Shown: in pieces, positions 24,080 through 38,270 of the stretch
Layout of the letters: every line of letters begins with the position of its first letter
Numbering within the stretch: the stretch's first letter is position 1
Source: Tamarix chinensis
Lineage: Eukaryota; Streptophyta; Magnoliopsida; Caryophyllales; Tamaricaceae
Assembly: GCA_030549775.1 (NCBI GenBank)
Contig: CM060175.1
Location: forward strand, 109,856,688-109,920,687
Direction: 5' to 3'
DNA: 64,000 nt
The notes under the pieces: model-generated
The model's input: the letters and a program-made list of their open reading frames with translations, nothing else
Databases searched by the model: none
Told to the model about the DNA's origin: nothing
Position numbers and translations under genes: made by a program

Positions 24080-24430
24080 TCCTTCACGGGAAAATCTTAA
24101 AGGTTTTAGATGGTAGTTATAACTTACAACCACCATCTATATTGCACCATAGATGGCTATTATAGGTGAAAATTGTCATCTATAGTTCAATGGGGAGTGC
24201 ATCTGAGACTTAGGAAAACAATTGTCACTTAGAATCGGCGTCTATATAATGACAAAGATGGTGGTTTTGGGGGACAATTGTCTTTTATACTTTCTTGTAA
24301 GGTGCTAATTTTATTTTCCCATTTCAATATAGATGTTTGTGTTTGAATCATTATCTATACTATAGATGGTCGTAACCTACATAATTGATATTTTCTGCCG
24401 TCTTTCTTTCTTTTCTACCACCATCTATGC
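24080..24430. repeat. CACTA right subterminal repeat cluster
   Basis: At least eight copies of ATAGATGG or its reverse complement lie in 350 bases, in both orientations. This is the usual layout of transposase-binding sites near CACTA ends. Confidence 0.6.
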
Positions 24431-24476
24431 CTATTTTTATAGTGGTGCAAGTTTTAAAGTAACTTTTTTAGTAGTG

Positions 24477-25118
24477 AAAATTGAGGTGTAACAAAAATGT
24501 AAAGTTATTATTTATTTGCCTCACGTAAAAAAGAAATGATGGTTAGTGTGTAACTAGGAATGATGGAAATAACACTCACTTGGGTATGGTTGAGTAAGTG
24601 ACTTTCTTAGAAAATGAATAGATACTTAATCTAAAGAGAGGTAAAAGTTACTTTTGACTTGTACTTACTTCAAATTGAACATGACACTTTTAGCAACTTT
24701 CAAGTAAGTGTTACTTCTCCTCTCTACTCACTTCCAATCAAACAACCTTATAATTTCTATGATCCATGTCATTTACAACTTAATTGCAAGTTATTTATTT
24801 TAATATGCCATTAAAGTATCGTTTAGATAACTTAAAACATGATCCATATATGATATCAAGTAATAAAATATGAAAAATTAATAAGGTAGAGTTTTTGGTT
24901 ACCACATATTGTTTGAATATGAACGTGGTTGAGTAGTAATAATATTTAGTATCTTATTTAAAATAAAATAAATTTATGTATAATAACAATTTTAACCATG
25001 TAGTACTTTGTTAATAATTATTTATATTTTTAATGTGTGTTAGATATAACTTTGTCATTTTACCCTTAATCTCACCCTGAAATCCAAAACCATTAATCAA
25101 CAAAATTATTTATAGTTA

Positions 25119-25160
<42 letters not shown>

Positions 25161-26780
25161 TAATAGATCAGTGTAATATAGCAATAGTAATAAAACATTA
25201 TTGTTAATAATGAATAATAATTAAATATTATTACTAAAACTAATAATAATATATTATTATAACTATTAATAAACAAAGAACAATTAATAATATTCTAATT
25301 ACTCAATAATCAAACCATTAATCAAAAAAAGTTTTTTATAGTTATTGGTTAATCATTAGTAACATTATTATTATTTTATCTTAATATTAATAAATAATAA
25401 TAATAAATATAATTATTAATAAATATTAATTATATATTATTATAATTATTAATAATATAAACAATATTCTATTTACTTAATAACCTATAATTAATCAAAA
25501 ATATTATTTATAAATATTACAAGTTATTATTAATAAATTATCTTAATTAAAAATTAATAATAGTAATAATTATACATTATTATTAATAACTAATTATATT
25601 AATACTATATTATTATAAATATTAACAATAGAAATAATTGCTTAATAATCAATCATTACAATTAATAATACTCTTATTATTTATTTATAATGATAATTAG
25701 TTAAAGGTTAATTTTATTATTTAGTTAAAATTGTTAAATTCTATTTATGAAGTAATAATAAGCATTTTTGCATGGAAATGAGACGGGAAAATAAGAAAAC
25801 AAAGAAAAAAAATCTTAAAAAGTTAGGAATAAAAAACATTAGGAAACGATATTTTTATATACACATAAATATCTATACTCTAAAATGATATCAAGTATTT
25901 CTTCTTTACATAATATAGTGTAACCCATAAATCTATCAACTAATATGATAATATAAATTATTTGTATCAAAAGTATAATTCTAATGCTTTGTTTTTTTTT
26001 GATAATTTTTTGTTTAAACAATTGTCATCATTCCTATTTAATCTATCATAATTGCTAGAAATTTTTTTAGACTTTTTAGATAAGCCCAAATTGATAGTCT
26101 CGACACTCATCACTCACAATTAATTGCAACCTCATATGCGAAAGAAATAATTGAAAATTTTGAAGATAGAATTAGAAAATACGACGTGTGGCACTAACAA
26201 CAAATCTTGTCACCTTTCATTCTTTCCATGTTACTGTTGCAACCTTATAGCCCCTAATATTCTCCATCATCATCATCGGCTCCCATTTGATTTATAAGAG
26301 AAGATAGATTAACGAATTCATATATGACTTATTTGGAACTATTTATAAAAAAATAATTATTTTATTAAATAATTAATTATCTTAGATAATGTTTTGTTTT
26401 GATAACTAGCTTCAAATAGTGAATAGTTTTATGACAACACGTTTTACACAAGTCAAAGTTTCTGGTATATTTTTGAAATGTGAAACAACTCTTTCTGATC
26501 GATTCTGCACATCATTGATAATAATTAGTAAATAAACTATATATAATGAGATTATAAGTATTTAAAAATGATAATTAAAACAAACAACATAAATTTTATA
26601 TTATTAGGTAATGTAGTATTAATATCGGTTATTAAATGGTGCCTTAATGGTTCTAAGTTTTTATTTATACAACATTAATATTTATATATTAATGCAATAC
26701 ATTATCTATCAAAGACTTATGCACATATTAGTCGAGTTCTAAGAAATACATCAATAATGTGAATACATAAGTAATATTGT
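24477..26780. other. AT-rich stretch with (AAT)n microsatellite
   Basis: An uninterrupted (TAA)n tract lies at about 25124-25159, embedded in 900 bases of ATT/AAT-rich degenerate repeat. No coding sequence is recognised up to the repeat near 26.78 kb. Confidence 0.6.
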
Positions 26781-27010
26781 TATGATATTGAAAAACTAAA
26801 ATATCTAATGGATATAGGATAGAGAGAATGAGATATTTTATTCTCACTAATTCCTCTGTGTGTGTATTTGTGTGTGTAAGCTAGGACTCCATAATGTTAA
26901 TGGATGTTACAGCGTAGATAATCATAACTTAAGGGGTTATAAATAAATACTAATGGGCATAGTAATGTAGATTAATGGCTAAAATATGAAACTTTCATCT
27001 CTTTATACTA
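26780..27010. repeat. LTR-like repeat, empty-site copy
   Basis: This stretch (GTGTGTGT, then GACTCCATAATGTTAATGGA, then an AGGGG..ATAAATAAATACTAAT tail) is homologous to 44860-44975 plus 46505-46670, but lacks the 1.5-kb element that separates those two halves. Just downstream (27030-27130) is TTGGCTCATTAAAAAAC with CAGTGGGATAAAAA, a motif I associate with plant Ty1/copia elements. Confidence 0.55.
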
Positions 27011-27954
27011 AGATATCTCATTCACCAATATTTGAAACTCCCCCTAAAGAGTACACATTTAAAATATTGGCTCATTAAAAAACTTATTAGAAAAATTCAG
27101 TGGGATAAAAAGTGGCTAAGAAAAATACTATAGTTTTCTTTCCCTCAACTTGTATACATCCTTCATATGTTAAATATGTATGATAATATTTGAATACATG
27201 GTTGCATATTTCTCATATTCTCTTTTGAGACTATGCTATGAAAACCCTCATGGGACAAAAACCTAGTATTTGTACAAAGACTTGTGTTTCCATATCAACT
27301 TTTAGATCATTTTTTAGAACCCACATATAGCTAATTGGCTTGACATTTTCAAATATTAGATTTCATATCCATATAAATAATTCATGATCATTAAGTGGGT
27401 GCATTTATTTCTATATATCTATTACAATTCATTCAACCATTTAACCAGCGACATTATATAGTGAATCGATAATGATTATAACTTTTATTCATGATTGTTT
27501 GCAACTATTTGGGTAAAGAAATCACCGATTTATAACCCATACCATCCTACATCAATGTAATATGGATATTTCATGCACTAGAAAAATCTATTCTCAAACT
27601 CAATTCATATGCATATGTCAATTCATTGTAGACAACTTTAATTTCTATCATTTTCATGTATTATAGCTCCTCTTTTGAGGGTTCAACTTTTTGGACTCAT
27701 ATCATATGTTTTTAGCATGTCTAGGAATTTCTTGTTATTAGCTCAGTAAGAGTCACTACAAAGGTTTGTATCATATAACTTTTATAATTCCTTGGCAATA
27801 ATAAATGCAAGTGGTAGCTAAGCTATATTTAAATAGCATAAGCATCAAGTGTATTTTGACATTCTATTAGGTCTATATCTCATGGAATGTGTCTTCTATG
27901 TACTTGATTAACATACAATTGATCTTATTTTTCTCTCCCTAAGGCTGGTAATAC

Positions 27955-28140
27955 CATAATTTTCAACCTTCTTTATGGACTAACTTCATATATATAGGGG
28001 AGTATAGGTACATATACTGCACGCCCAAACTTTAAGATAAGTATCAAGTTTGTTTCAATTGATTTGACTTAAGGGATAATGTAATATGCGATTTTGTACA
28101 TAAAAAAAACTTGGCATGAATATTGGCATATTACTTCTAG
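27955..28140 (-). pseudogene. Ty1/copia integrase fragment
   Basis: Minus-strand frames read FMYKIAYYI, then LILILKFGRAVYVPILP, and after a stop RRLKI. They align without gaps in the second part to the conserved copia motif around 'FGCAVYVPIAP...P.RRLGIYVG'. Stops and one frameshift show it is dead. Only about 60 codons are recognisable. Confidence 0.7.
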
Positions 28141-28914
28141 ACCTCTCTAACATGGGTTTATCTATCAAATGCATATTAAACAAATTTACTAGATCCTTTT
28201 ACTTCCGACTTAAAGCAATACTAATACATTATTATCCCAAGTGGATGGTTATGTGCTAAATAATTTGTGTTGATATTACAAATACAACAAAATTAGTTAG
28301 CAAATGTAGCATGTAACCTCACATTAATATATCATTATATCCCATAGTATAGTTAAATGTTATGCATGTGTCCACTTGAATTATATTAAGTAAATAGAAG
28401 ATTTTTCATTTTCTTGCATTATAGTAGCTTAATTTTAAATTTTCTGTGATGATAGTTCATTTATATGAGATCATCAATATAAATAATCTTCAGGATTCTT
28501 AGTGGGTTCTTGTGTAAGTTTCATTGATTTTGTCAATCACCGTTCTATTAATGCAATCTTATTTCTCATGCGACAAAGATAATATTTTACGGTCTACTAA
28601 CTTTTGGTTAGCGAGATTTTTTAGCTTTTTGTATATACCAAATGCACACTTTGTGCATCTATCTTGAGCTTACTTTTCGCTAATCATGATGACAGTCATA
28701 CCACCAAATACTTACAGACAAGTTTAGCTACAATATGATGCACAATTTTGATATATAATTATTTATTTAGGAAATCCTTTTATAGGTTTAACATGTCACA
28801 TACTTGTGTACATTAGTTCTTGTTAATTATATGCTTATAAAAATATTTCATCCTTAAAATGGAATGCGGAGTAATATTTCAATCGAATAAATTAATCTTT
28901 CAAATCTTGTTCAG

Positions 28915-29130
28915 GTTTATAAGATGGGAACCTAAGCTTCAACTATCAAATTAAATATCAATTGAAAAGATTTAGGATTCAATAATCAAACTACTTATAG
29001 GATGGTAAACTTTAGGCTTCAACCATCAAATTACTTGTGAGATAGGAAGCATCATCTTCAAACGTCAAAATATTTATCGAGATAGGAATCTTAAGGCTTC
29101 AACCATCATTTTCCTCTACATTACTAAACT
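28915..29130. repeat. Degenerate tandem repeats (GGCTTCAACCATCAAAT unit)
   Basis: Four to five imperfect copies of a 55-60 bp unit containing TTAGGCTTCAACCATCAAAT and GAGATAGGAA follow one another. They lie within the decayed copia region and have no coding role that I can see. Confidence 0.6.
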
Positions 29131-29400
29131 ATAATATGATGATAAATGGAATTATAAATACTCCAACCAATGAGGTGGAGCATGATACCTAACCATGGTA
29201 GGTTATAATCACTACCAATTACAAAGTGGGTACATGGTCTCGTGATTAAGTGTCTAACAAGCTCTACACAAATCCATCATCACTACTTTTAATTCTATAT
29301 AATTTTCTTATGTATGTATAAATATAACCATTTTAGGTGGTCACCCATTAACTTTTGGTGATGGGAACATACCAATGGGCAATTAAAATGTCAATCCATC

Positions 29401-31004
29401 AACTTTAATATTTCAATAGATCTTACTATATCATATTAGAATCAATGAAAGAGAAGTTTTATGTTTCTACCATTTGTAGAATGAGAGGTCATCATCATTG
29501 CACTTTACACATGCTTATGGTGTAGTAGGTACATAGTCTTTGTCAATGATTCTCCAACTATTTTTTCGTACATAAATTAATTGCACAATTATAACAAATT
29601 AACTAAATGATACTATTAGATATAGTAATCTAATTTAGTATACAATCTATCAAATCATGCATAATAATTATATCAGTATATTGATGTGGTCTAAATCATG
29701 TAGGAATATGAGTATGAAACTAGATCATGTGTTTATTTAAATTAAGACAAGGGTAAAGTGGCGTAAGAATCTCTTGTTCTTAGCGGATTTTAGGATCATA
29801 CTTTATCCTTCTAAAAATTCTTAATAAATCCATATGAAATGGGATATTGATGTCCTTGAAATTTTCTTTATAGTAAGATATACCATATATATGACATTTC
29901 ATATGTCTACAACATCCAAGATCTCGCACAAGAAATAAAAAGAATAGGTTTGTCCTTTGTGAGACATAATAATTATGCCCATATAAAATGATGGCTGATG
30001 AAGATAGGGTACTCCATCTTATTTATCAGCTGTGGGATAACCTAAAAATAATGTTGCAAATCCACGGTGATTGAACTTTGAATCAACTCCATAATTAGTG
30101 TTTTATGGGCACTCTGCATCAACTCCATTGTTGGACGTTAATTGCTTAGGTAACCCTTGATGTATTGTGGAGAAGAAGATCTTTTGTTCTAATCACTCAT
30201 GAGATAGTAGAATTTATGTGTGACATGATAGGTTGTTTAGATCTATAATCATGCTAGGGTTTTACATTATGTAAATGTTATGAAATGCATGTATAAATTG
30301 ATAGATGGTAACATATGCATGCCTAGGTTTTGCTAGAGTTTTAACCTTGCCAAGATAATATATTTATGCTATGTTAAGCATTTCATGTGTAGCTAGAGTT
30401 GATATAAATAGCATGAAATTATGCATGCATGATTAGGGTTAAACCACAATAATTACTATCCTCATGTTTTAGGATATAAATGCTCCATTATGTACATCAT
30501 GATGATGATTTCCATTTTAAATGTCTTATCATGCTAAAAAATGTATGTATGTATTGTATGAAATATATAATGCGTGAGAGATGTATGATTAGGATTTATA
30601 CATGTAAGTTGTGGAATGCCTGCAAAATGGGAAATATATCTAATCGCTAATCTTAAAATTTTCCTATGTGCTAAAACATTGCAAATCTTTGTCTTATAGC
30701 CTTTTCGTGAAAAACTCTCAAATAAAAATGCTTGGTATGAAATCATATAATAGCAGTAAAATTAGGGTTTTGAGGAAATTTTGGTCATATTCAACCTAAT
30801 GCATCTAATATGAATAATTGGATATAGGATGGCCATAGACTTGCTATAGGTTGACCTTAGTGTTGACTTTAGTTTTGAAAATATTGATGACCTTAGGGTT
30901 TATTCTAATAACTATAAATAAAAGAAAAATGGTTAAGTATGGAAATGGGAATTGTTATGTAGTTTGTGTTATTTGTGATTACATTATAAATCATTAATAC
31001 TTAA
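29401..31004. other. AT-rich stretch, probably includes the left part of an older long LTR
   Basis: No gene is visible. The last bases, ending AATACTTAA at 31004, continue in register at 42091 (CTTAAAATGGAAGACC), judged by the uninterrupted counterparts at 33825 and 52030. The right part of this stretch is therefore the left half of the LTR unit whose right half starts at 42091. Its 5' end could not be located. Confidence 0.45.
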
Positions 31005-31257
31005 TGTAACATCCCAAAATTTAGAACCATTTTTTTTGTTTAAGTAGAAGCATAAAACTACATAAATATGTGTTATTGCCATAATTGACATCATCTTGGC
31101 TTACAAGCCATACTCACATTAATTACAAGACAAAATAATTTAGAATGTGAAAGATAATAACATAAAGCGAGGAAAATTTCACAAACATAAGTAAGAGTTT
31201 TGGAGGCTAACTCCAATTATAATATTCAAATACATAAAGAAAACTATAATTACTCAA

Positions 31258-33267
31258 TGTAACCTAAATTTTAAACTTTTAGCTTTTTATCCAAAAACTT
31301 AACCCTTAAATATTAGCTTAATCATTTTTATTAACCCTTAACCTATAAACCCAAATAAATTCTTTGATAATTTATCCAAATTATTTTATCCTTCTCATTT
31401 TTATTTAAATCAACCCTAAATTGATAATTTTGCTCAGTTTATTTTTTTAATCAGATACCTTAAATCCAAATAAATTAATATCATCCTAATCCTAAATCTA
31501 ACCTAATTATAATTCTAACCCTAAATTTATTTCTTTTCCTCTTTCCCTTTTTTCTTTATTCTCTATTTTTCTTTTTCTTCTCATTTTGCTTCACCGTGCC
31601 CCAACCCCTTTTTCTTTTTTTTTTCCTTCCCTCCCTCAGCCTGCTCTGCCATGCCCAACCCACCTTCTCATCTCTTATTTTCTCTCCTTCTCTTCATCGC
31701 CCTGCGCTACCCAACCCACCTTTATTTTCTTTCTCTCCTCCCCCATCTACATAACCCAACCTATTTTTCTTTCTTTTCTTCTCCTTCACCCTCCCCTATC
31801 CTACCTCCCAAACACACCCCTACCCCCTACCCCTCTACAATATGCCCAACATGCCCCTCTGCATGCCCCTTCCATTACCAACTTCCACCCATACCCTCCT
31901 TTCCTATTCTAACCAAGCATTACCCTATATGCCCCCTCGCATTCATTTTCCTTTCCCATTTCCCATCTACACTCCCTACTAATACCCACTTCTCTACACC
32001 CTACTTGTCCCCTATATGCCTCACTTCAACATACCTCTTTAGCCAGCATACATATACATGTCCACACACCCAGCCCATGTGACCTTAAGCCCTACACCTT
32101 CCGCTTCTTCCTTCTCTCTCTCCTTCTCCAATTCCCAACCAACTCCTTGTAGTAGTGCCCCACAACCAACCTCCCCCACCTCTATTTTTTCTTCACCATC
32201 ACTAACCACCTCCGCTCTCATGCATTAGCCCATCTGTGCGTCACAGCCATCCAACCCTTTATCCCACTCCATTTCCAGTTATCTTTCCTAAGAAAACCAA
32301 CCCCAAACCTTTTTTATTCCTTTATTCTTCTTTCCATCCTCTTCTCCCTTTTCTCAGTGGTTGCCTCGACCTCCCCATGTTTGGCCTCACCAACCATCAC
32401 CATCACTACCTAACCACCTCTATAAGTCTCTCTGCTAACTTTCTCCTCCCTTTCTAAGGCCTCCTTCCACCTCCCTAGCCAAACTAATAGCTCTAACCAC
32501 TAGCCTCTTCCTCCTCCTTGCACCATCCAACAACCTCGCCGTCACCAACCATCATCGTTGCCACCTACCATTGGCTATCACCTCCACCCAGCCAACCATT
32601 CTTCCCTAGTCCCCGTGCAGCATCCAAACTTACATTGCTCATGCAACATGATGATATTTTAAAATTTTACCCAAATTTCAATATAAGGGCATTTTTTTAA
32701 TTTTATATTTAATAAATATTTTAATAAAAAAATTATTTTAATAATTAAAAATTAATATGATACTTGTGGTATTATTTTTTAGGTACAAAATTTTTATTAG
32801 CGAAGCCTAATAATTTTTAGTAGGTTACTCATAATTTTTATTTTTGTTGGAAATCATGTAATCCCTATACTCTACTAAAATGTTCAGATATCTCATGATA
32901 ACGCGTTTAGGTTTCAATGTATAGACTATGCATTAAGAACATTCATTACCTTGTTATTATTTATCTAATAATGATAGTATGTGATTTGGTAAAATAAAGC
33001 ATGTAAACTTGTGAAAATCATTATGTGTATGAAATGTATGCTAAAATGGTTTAAATGATGGGAATAAATTATATATGTCATGTGTATCCAATATGATAGG
33101 TTAAGCATAGACATATTTTTAGCATACATATTATTTTCATACACCCTAGGGGCAATTGGGTCATTTAAGCATATTGAGATATTTAACAAGATAAGAATGC
33201 TTAATATGGTTCAATTCTTTTTTAGTATGGAGATAAGTGATTTGATGTTTTAGAAACACATGTTTAA

Positions 33268-33328
<61 letters not shown>

Positions 33329-35156
33329 ATAATATATCATAGTGGTATTTTGGTCATTTTTCCTATATCATGATAATTATTCTTATAATCATACCTAATA
33401 TGTATTATTTATAGTTGAGCATGTGGAAATATGGTTTGATATTCTAGAAACAAATGTTAGGATCTTACATGCAAATCATGTATAAGGGTAAAATTGTCAT
33501 TTGTCGTATATGGTAATTTATTTACATATTAAATGATTCAATTATTTTATTTTTGTATTTTATTGAACATTTTATAAATAAAATAAAATTAGTATTTAAA
33601 ATGGATGACAATGTGGATACTTTGGCCTCAAGAGCATTTTGGTTATTTTTTGCTAGAAGTGCCTAAATGTGAATAATTGAGTCTTGGATGGCCTTATTAT
33701 ATTTTTAATGATTAAAATTGATTATGGTTGTCTCGGATTTTTGGAAATGAGTTAAAATATTTAAGTATGAAAATTGGATCTATATGATTAATATGTGATT
33801 TTGTTGCTACTTTAATAAAATACTAATACTTAAAGAGAAAGACCCCGAGATTGAGAATGGTGACTCTTTAGGGGTCGCTACCCTAAAGACATGGTTTAGC
33901 CCATGATGGATTATGGGTTTTGCTGGTGTGCCTTAATGCCTCAGTTTAGCCCTATATCTTACTTTATTTACCTCTACTCACTTATAAAGGGTATGCATTT
34001 TTTTTAGATTAGGTGTCATTGTCGGCAGGGTATTGTACTACCTTCATGTGCTAGTTCGACCGGGCTACCTTACTATCCTTAGATTGATAGTCGGTAGGAT
34101 ATTGTGTTGCCTTGGTGTGCCGGTATAACTAGAGTACCTTAGTATCTCTAGGTTCAATGTGATCTCCCCTCGAGTAAATAAAAATAAAAATGATTATTAT
34201 TAGATTGAAATAATTTTTAGATTAGTTAGCAGTAGCCTTCGTGCATACTTGTGGGTTGGTAGTAGCCTTTACGCCTACCTGTAATTCAATATTATCCTTT
34301 GGGCCTACCTGTGTTTGGTATTGTGCCTTTGAGCCTTACCTGTGGAATTATGGATTTTATTAGTATTGTGCCAATGAGCCCTACTTAGTATGTTATGGAT
34401 ATGATTACTATTGATTTTGAAATATGAGATACATTCTGAATCATATGGTTATGGTATTGAGATTGGTTCTAATCTTCATTTTGGATAACATTTATTGGAT
34501 ACTTGGTTCGTAAGGTTTGATTATGTTCTATATGAGTTGGTATGAGCAGTATATTGCTATGTTGATATTTGTTTATTTGATATGATTATTGTATTTTAAT
34601 TGGTCATCGCATGTCTATTTTAATATTTTATACCATATATTGTTGTAATGGATTCTATGTGTTCTATGCAGGCTTTTCATATTATTTTTGTATAATGGAT
34701 TACTTAATATCATTATACTAAACGGTTTCTTTTCTTGGGCCCTACTTATTCAATGGACACTGGCCTTTGCAGGTTAGCCTATGAGATCAATTGAAGGCTA
34801 GTGCTTAGATTAAAACTAGGGTTATTCGGTGTTTTACCCGATATATTTTTGATCTAGATGTTTCTTGTACTCGTATGTCTTTATGTAATTTATTTCAACT
34901 AAATTATGTAACCAATGACAGTTGGTTTTATTTGAAATGATGTTAATTTGCTTTAATTCTACCTACTCTGATTTATATGACCACATTATTAAATTAAGTG
35001 AAATGACGTTTTTAACCTTATCATTTGGTATAAGAATGGTAGAGGAAATCAGATGTATACCAAGTGTGGCAGGAACAACCCATGTTTTACTTTTTTAGCT
35101 TATGCAATTAATTATTCAAATAAAAAAAATTGGTTCGTAAATTTGGAGGTATTACA
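31258..35156 (+). mobile_element. Long LTR unit nested in the minus-strand unit
   Basis: It starts near TGTAACCTAAATTTT (31258) and ends ATTTGGAGGTATTACA (35156), with the standard module order: T/C-rich block 31535-32640, (ATT)n at 33268-33326, the hairpin module at 33840-33960, a CCTACTTATTCAATGGACA block near 34741, and the terminus. The flanking pentamers (CTCAA and GAAAT) differ, so the boundaries, especially the left one, are uncertain. The frames at 31586-32082 are low-complexity Pro/Ser/Leu-rich translations of the T/C block and not genes. Confidence 0.55.
33268..33326. repeat. (ATT)n microsatellite
   Basis: About 19 uninterrupted ATT units within the nested LTR unit. Confidence 0.9.
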
Positions 35157-37459
35157 GAAATATCCTAGGGGAAAAATACTAAAAGGGTATTTAAGTTAAA
35201 ACAAGAATAAGATAACATAATTCTTCGATTCCCAAACACCATACATGAGACATAATCATTCATTCCCAATAAGATCATCATAGGCGGCATAATCATCTAG
35301 TGAGTCCTTACCGACCTACACAAAATTAATTGGGTCTTCCGCTCATGGGAATGAGTAACACACATAAAACGGGTTATCAGTATATTAAGTATTGAGTAAG
35401 GTAATAATATAGCTATAACCAGGCACACATAACATAAATCATATAGAATCATGAGCAGTCATGTTACACAAGATAACGTAATACTAATTCCAAACTTTCA
35501 TCATTAATTACAATCATAAATTATATTTTTTATATGTTGACTTTAGGAACCCCACTAGTTTTAAACTAATGGAATAGCCTAAATCACCTTTCAAAGACAA
35601 CAAATCCAAGCCACTATTATCATTCAGTGGATCGGACCCTTAGGGAAAAATGCACTTAACCACTATTATTAAACTGGTGGAATGATTTAAATTACCTCTC
35701 AAGGAATAACACACATGAGCTATTATTATTTTCGGTGGAATGGGCCCAATACCTCATCAAATGCCCCAAAAATTTCTAATTTTAAAAATTATATTTAAAT
35801 GAGGCTTTTTTATGAAAATTAATTAATTAAATTATTTTTATAAAAGGGAATTAATTAGGGTAAATCAAGAAGAAATTTATAAGTATTTTAATTAGGAGAA
35901 ATTTGGGTATTTTAGCTAATTAAGGATTTTATTTTAGAAATTAATTAAATAAATTATTTTATTTAAAATAAGCAGGAGAAAATAGTTTCAAATTAATATA
36001 AATTTTATAAATAATTTAATTGAAGAAAATTAGAGTGATTTGCTAATTAAAATGGAATTTATGAAAAACCTTTTAAAAATCCAAATTTTCCTAAAAAGGG
36101 ATTTAAATATTATTTTATTTAAATATTATTATTTTTAAATATCCCAAATATCCTAATTAATTTAATTAAACTAATCCACTATTTTTCCTTTTTCCTTTTC
36201 TTTCTTCTTTTTTTTCCTTTCTTTTTCTTCCTTTTCCTCTTTTTCTTTTTCCCAGTTTGGGCCTGCCCCTCCCACAACCCAGCTTTCCCCCCTCCCTCCT
36301 TCCTTCCGCGCAGGCTGGTGTCCCCTTCCTTCTCCCTCGCCTCACCGCATTTTGCTTCTCTTGCCCCCAACACGCATCATTTTATTTTAAAAAAAAATTA
36401 AGCGTCATCCGGCCCGGTTCTTCCCCCCTTTTCATTTCTTTCTTTTTCTTCTGGACCGTCAGTCCAACCCTTTCTTCCTCCTTTCTTCTTCCTTTGCACC
36501 TGCCTAGCCCCGCCGACCTTCGCACCTGCAACGCTGCCGACGCCTGGTTTTTTGGTGCCAATCTTGCCCCTATTGACCGGCCATTTTTCTTTCTTTCTCT
36601 TCCCCCTGATTCGGCGACTTCATAGACCAATCCTTCTCTCCCTCTCCTCGCACATTTCTCCCTCTTCCAGCTAGTCAACCCCCTCCCCTGAAAATTGCTG
36701 CCACCGACCAACCATCATCGCCGGTGACCCTAACCCTACTTTCCTTACTCCCTCGCCGACCCACATACCCTAACCTCTCATTTAAACCCTATAAATACCC
36801 TTTACCAACCCTTTAGTTCAGTTTTTTTTTCGAACCCAGGGAATTCTTCCTTTTCGCCACCACACCTTTAGACGCCTCGTCCGCCGCCTCCGGCCAACTT
36901 TGCCGCCATATCTGGCCACCAAACTCTTCCTTGCACCACCCTATATCTAACCAAAAGTCCTATGTCCCTCTATTCTTCCTGTGCAAGCCACCCTAGTTGT
37001 GCGAATTAGCCTTCTCGATCAACCCTGTTTTCTGCCTCCGCCACCCTTAGCCACCTCTTCCGCCGCTTCTTTCACCTCCTAAATTATTTTGCAGACCACC
37101 CTCTACCTTCCCCTACCCTTCTTTTCCTCTTCCTCCCTCTCCTCCTCTCTTTCTCTCCTTCTTCTCCATTCGGCCACCACCGCCGCCGTGCGCCACCACC
37201 TTTGGCTGCACCGCCACCCTCATTCTGTCCCTCTCCTTCTGGGGAACCATAATCACCCTTACTCCCACCTTCATTCTACCCCTCCTTTTCCCATCATCCA
37301 CCTTTTACCCTTTTCTTTCCTTTTTCCGGCCACCGCCGTCGCCGCTGTGCACCACCGCCGGTGCCACCCATCCCCACTAGCCTAAGGTTGAATCCTAAAC
37401 CTTCTCAACCCTTTTTCCTATTTTAACAAGCCTTAATTTATTTTATTTTATTTATTTAA

Positions 37460-37574
37460 ATATAAATATTATTATTATTATTATTATTATTTCTATTTTT
37501 AATATGTATTATTATTAGTATTAATGTTTTTTATTATTATTGAGGGCCAAAGCACTATTATATTTTTAATTTAA

Positions 37575-37620
<46 letters not shown>

Positions 37621-37680
37621 GTTATTATCTTTATTATTAATATTAATATGTTATTATTATTATTATTATTATTTACTATT
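37460..37680. repeat. ATT-rich microsatellite cluster
   Basis: Several (ATT)n runs, the longest at about 37578-37620, lie between the T/C block and the minisatellite of the nested LTR. Confidence 0.85.
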
Positions 37681-37789
37681 TCGAATTACTATTATTATTT
37701 TTCTTATTTTTATTCTCATTGATATTATTTTAGGGTTTCGTGTGGGAGTATATCAATTATAGTTTTATATGGGAGAATCTAATTTATAG

Positions 37790-38270
37790 TTTGAATTTAG
37801 GGTTTGGTAAGGATGATTCTTGGTTTCGTATGGATTGAATGTAGGGTTTGTATGGATGAATCTTTGGTTTTATATGGTTTGAATTTGGGATTTGGTATGG
37901 ATAAATATTTTGTTTTATATGGTTTGAATCTAGGGTTTGGTATGGATGAATATTTGGGTTTTATTGGTTTGAATTTAGGATTTGATGTGGATGAATCTTG
38001 GGTTGTATATGGTTTGAATTTAGGGTTTGGTATGGATGAATCCTTAGTTTTTGCGTGGATTGAATTCAGGGTTTTGTATGATGGAATATTGGGTTTTGCA
38101 TGAAAGAATTTAGGGTTTGCATGGTGGTATTAATGGTTACATGGTGGTATTAGGGTTTGCATGGCGGTATTAATGGTTGCATGGTGGTATTAGGGTTTGC
38201 ATGGTGGTATTAATGGTTGCATGGTGGTATTAGGGTTTGTATGGTGGTATTAGGGTTGGCATGGAATGTA
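37790..38270. repeat. Minisatellites in the nested LTR
   Basis: Repeats of about 45 bp containing TTGAATTTAGGGTTTGG and TATGGATGAAT (37790-38110) pass into repeats of about 40 bp alternating TAGGGTTTGCATGGTGGTAT and TTAATGGTTGCATGGTGGTA (38110-38270). The frame at 37804-38103 is only the repeat read through. Confidence 0.8.

Larger units (their letters stand above)
19524..24444 (+). mobile_element. Degenerate CACTA (En/Spm) transposon
   Basis: The interior is a TNP2-type transposase gene, diagnostic of CACTA elements. The probable left end is TACTACAAAAAT at 19524 (CACTA with one substitution). The probable right end is TAGTG at 24440-24444, whose reverse complement CACTATAAAAAT matches the left end at 10 of 12 positions. 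An alternative end, GTAGTG at 24476, cannot be excluded. Both flanks carry subterminal repeats (ATAGATGGT/ACCATCTAT and AATTGTC-type words), dense at 24080-24430. The neighbouring triplets (AAT and GTG) do not form a 3-bp target duplication, so the exact edges are unsure. Confidence 0.75.
27010..29400 (-). mobile_element. Decayed Ty1/copia retrotransposon
   Basis: Minus-strand similarity to copia integrase at about 27955-28140 identifies the element. The LTR-like repeat at 26780-27010 would be its downstream flank. The rest is too decayed to place domains, and no boundaries or target duplications were found. Confidence 0.5.

Noticed and set aside
31586..32082. Overlapping open frames rich in Pro, Ser and Leu
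   Set aside because: They are translations of a T/C-rich LTR block. The same kind of frame appears at the same place in each LTR unit, with no conserved protein sequence.
36257..36711. Frames of 109-122 codons on both strands
   Set aside because: Low-complexity pyrimidine tract of an LTR; both strands are open because of composition.
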